A stretch of DNA of 12,994 nucleotides from Pseudobowmanella sp964228145 (lineage in GTDB: Bacteria > Pseudomonadota > Gammaproteobacteria > Enterobacterales > Alteromonadaceae): NCBI GenBank assembly GCA_964228145.1, contig CAXQZJ010000021.1:1-12994 (forward strand). Direction: 5' to 3'. The notes beneath the pieces were generated by a model. That model searched no databases. It was not told where the DNA came from and saw only the letters and a program-made list of their open reading frames with translations. Both the position numbers and the translations under genes were made by a program. Shown here one piece after another: positions 12,593 to 12,994 of this stretch; the stretch's first letter is position 1; every line of letters begins with the position of its first letter.

Positions 12593-12660
12593 GTCATTGC
12601 GAGCCTTCATCACACCCCGCACATTAATCATTCCGAGCCTTCACCACAACTCACACATTA
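12593..12660 (+). repeat. Imperfect 34-bp direct tandem repeat
   Basis: Unit 1 (12593-12626) and unit 2 (12627-12660) differ at six of 34 positions. Shared blocks include CGAGCCTTCA and CACATTA. A third unit seems to begin with GTCATGCTGA at 12661 but then diverges. TCATTCCGAGCC in unit 2 (12628-12639) is the reverse complement of 7955-7966, which links this array to the htpG-adk gap. Confidence 0.78.
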
Positions 12661-12717
12661 GTCATGCTGAACTTGAGTCAGCATCCATGACTGAATGTAA
12701 GTCTGGCCTCGATTCAG
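12661..12717. repeat. Pair of adjacent inverted repeats
   Basis: ATGCTGA (12664-12670) and TCAGCAT (12678-12684) form a 7-bp stem around ACTTGAG, with outer GTC/GAC pairing after a two-base interruption. Next to it, CTGAAT (12691-12696) pairs with ATTCAG (12712-12717). The first resembles the GTCATGCTGAACTT-type intergenic palindromes found in many bacterial genomes. Confidence 0.6.
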
Positions 12718-12744
12718 AGTCTAATTTCTACTTCAAGAGATATG

Positions 12745-12774
12745 GATTCCGAATCACGCTACGCTGTTCGGAAT
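12745..12774 (+). repeat. Palindromic intergenic repeat, copy 2
   Basis: Identical over 30 bases to 7895-7924 and in the same orientation: arms ATTCCGAA (12746-12753) and TTCGGAAT (12767-12774) around TCACGCTACGCTG. After the repeat the sequence continues GACGAA rather than AACAGT. A partial match, ACGCTACGC, recurs near 12805. Confidence 0.8.
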
Positions 12775-12874
12775 GACGAAAGTGCTTGGGTTCCAAACCA
12801 CATTACGCTACGCGCAAAGACAGCAAGTGCTTGCATTTAAGTTTTGGGGTCAGATGAGGTAAAACAGTAAACAC

Positions 12875-12898
12875 AAAAAAGCGCACCGAAAGGTGCGC
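12875..12898 (-). terminator. Rho-independent terminator of the YceI-like gene
   Basis: GCGCACC (12881-12887) and GGTGCGC (12892-12898) form a 7-bp stem with the stable loop GAAA (TTTC on the minus strand). On the minus strand it is followed by six T residues (complement of 12875-12880). It lies 22 bases after the stop of the minus-strand gene. Confidence 0.88.
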
Positions 12899-12920
12899 CT
12901 TGTACAATCATTGGGCTGAA

Positions 12921-12994
12921 TTACTGACGGACACCCTCGATGTGTAAATCAAATTTAACCACGCTATCGGGGAACATTTTTATATTAAAATCAC
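12921..12994 (-). CDS. YceI-family (polyisoprenoid-binding-like) protein, C-terminal fragment
   Basis: The minus-strand frame ending in TAA at 12921-12923 is open to the window edge and gives 24 complete codons starting at DFNIKMFPD and ending FDLHIEGVRQ. From memory, E. coli YceI ends in the same pattern, with DFNIK followed by a strand rich in Val/Leu/Ile and EGVQQ. YceI proteins are periplasmic lipocalin-like beta-barrels that bind long isoprenoid lipids. The terminator directly downstream confirms that this is a gene end. Only the last strand is visible, so signal peptide and length are unknown. Confidence 0.68.
   Translation of the reverse strand, partial: DFNIKMFPDSVVKFDLHIEGVRQ

Larger units (their letters stand above)
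12492..12920. other. Repeat-rich intergenic region, 429 bases, no gene seen
   Basis: Between the oxygenase start and the YceI-like stop, no frame has convincing coding character. It contains an imperfect 34-bp tandem repeat, an inverted repeat with ATGCTGA arms, the second copy of the palindromic repeat, and a minus-strand terminator. The upstream region of the oxygenase (12492-12592) must hold its promoter, but no good consensus stands out. Confidence 0.65.

Noticed and set aside
12593..12774. CRISPR array
   Set aside because: Repeat units are directly adjacent or irregularly spaced, differ in sequence, and no cas gene is present.
12522..12776. Plus-strand open frame of 84 codons in the repeat-rich region
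   Set aside because: Its codons pass through the tandem and palindromic repeats, and the translation has no domain-like pattern.

Overview
The window looks like chromosome of a marine-type gammaproteobacterium, most likely in or near the Alteromonadales. This is inferred from the protein sequences, the moderate GC content and the conserved gene order apt-dnaX-ybaB-recR-htpG-adk, which is that of Escherichia coli up to adk. No rRNA, tRNA, CRISPR array, transposase or phage gene is visible.

Layout. (1) Positions 1-1695 hold the end of a bufferin-type copper RiPP operon. It consists of the C-terminus of a precursor peptide with three EGKCG motifs, a hairpin, a DUF692 (MNIO) maturation enzyme and its DUF2063 partner, whose genes overlap by 8 bp. 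(2) Positions 1756-8873 hold a housekeeping block: an unannotated 40-residue membrane peptide, apt, dnaX, ybaB/ebfC, recR, htpG and adk. dnaX carries an A9 slippery run with stops in both alternative frames, so a short gamma-type product is predicted. htpG has its own sigma-32-type promoter and a strong terminator. (3) Positions 8930-9703 hold an alpha/beta hydrolase where E. coli has hemH. (4) On the minus strand lie an IbpA-type small heat-shock protein, with a ROSE-like RNA thermometer directly over its ribosome binding site, and a short single-anchor signal peptidase I. (5) A plus-strand GST-like gene and a minus-strand 2OG-Fe(II) oxygenase converge on a GC-rich 15-bp tandem repeat. (6) The right end is a repeat-rich intergenic region followed by the C-terminus of a YceI-family protein on the minus strand.

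How it fits together. The bufferin genes would make and modify a secreted or periplasmic copper-binding peptide. The central block handles purine salvage (Apt), replication clamp loading (DnaX), recombinational repair (RecR, YbaB), chaperoning (HtpG) and nucleotide balance (Adk). The two chaperone genes show two different heat-control devices: a sigma-32 promoter for htpG and RNA melting, perhaps with a heat promoter, for ibpA. The two large gene-free stretches (7833-8228 and 12492-12920) share one family of short palindromic intergenic repeats.
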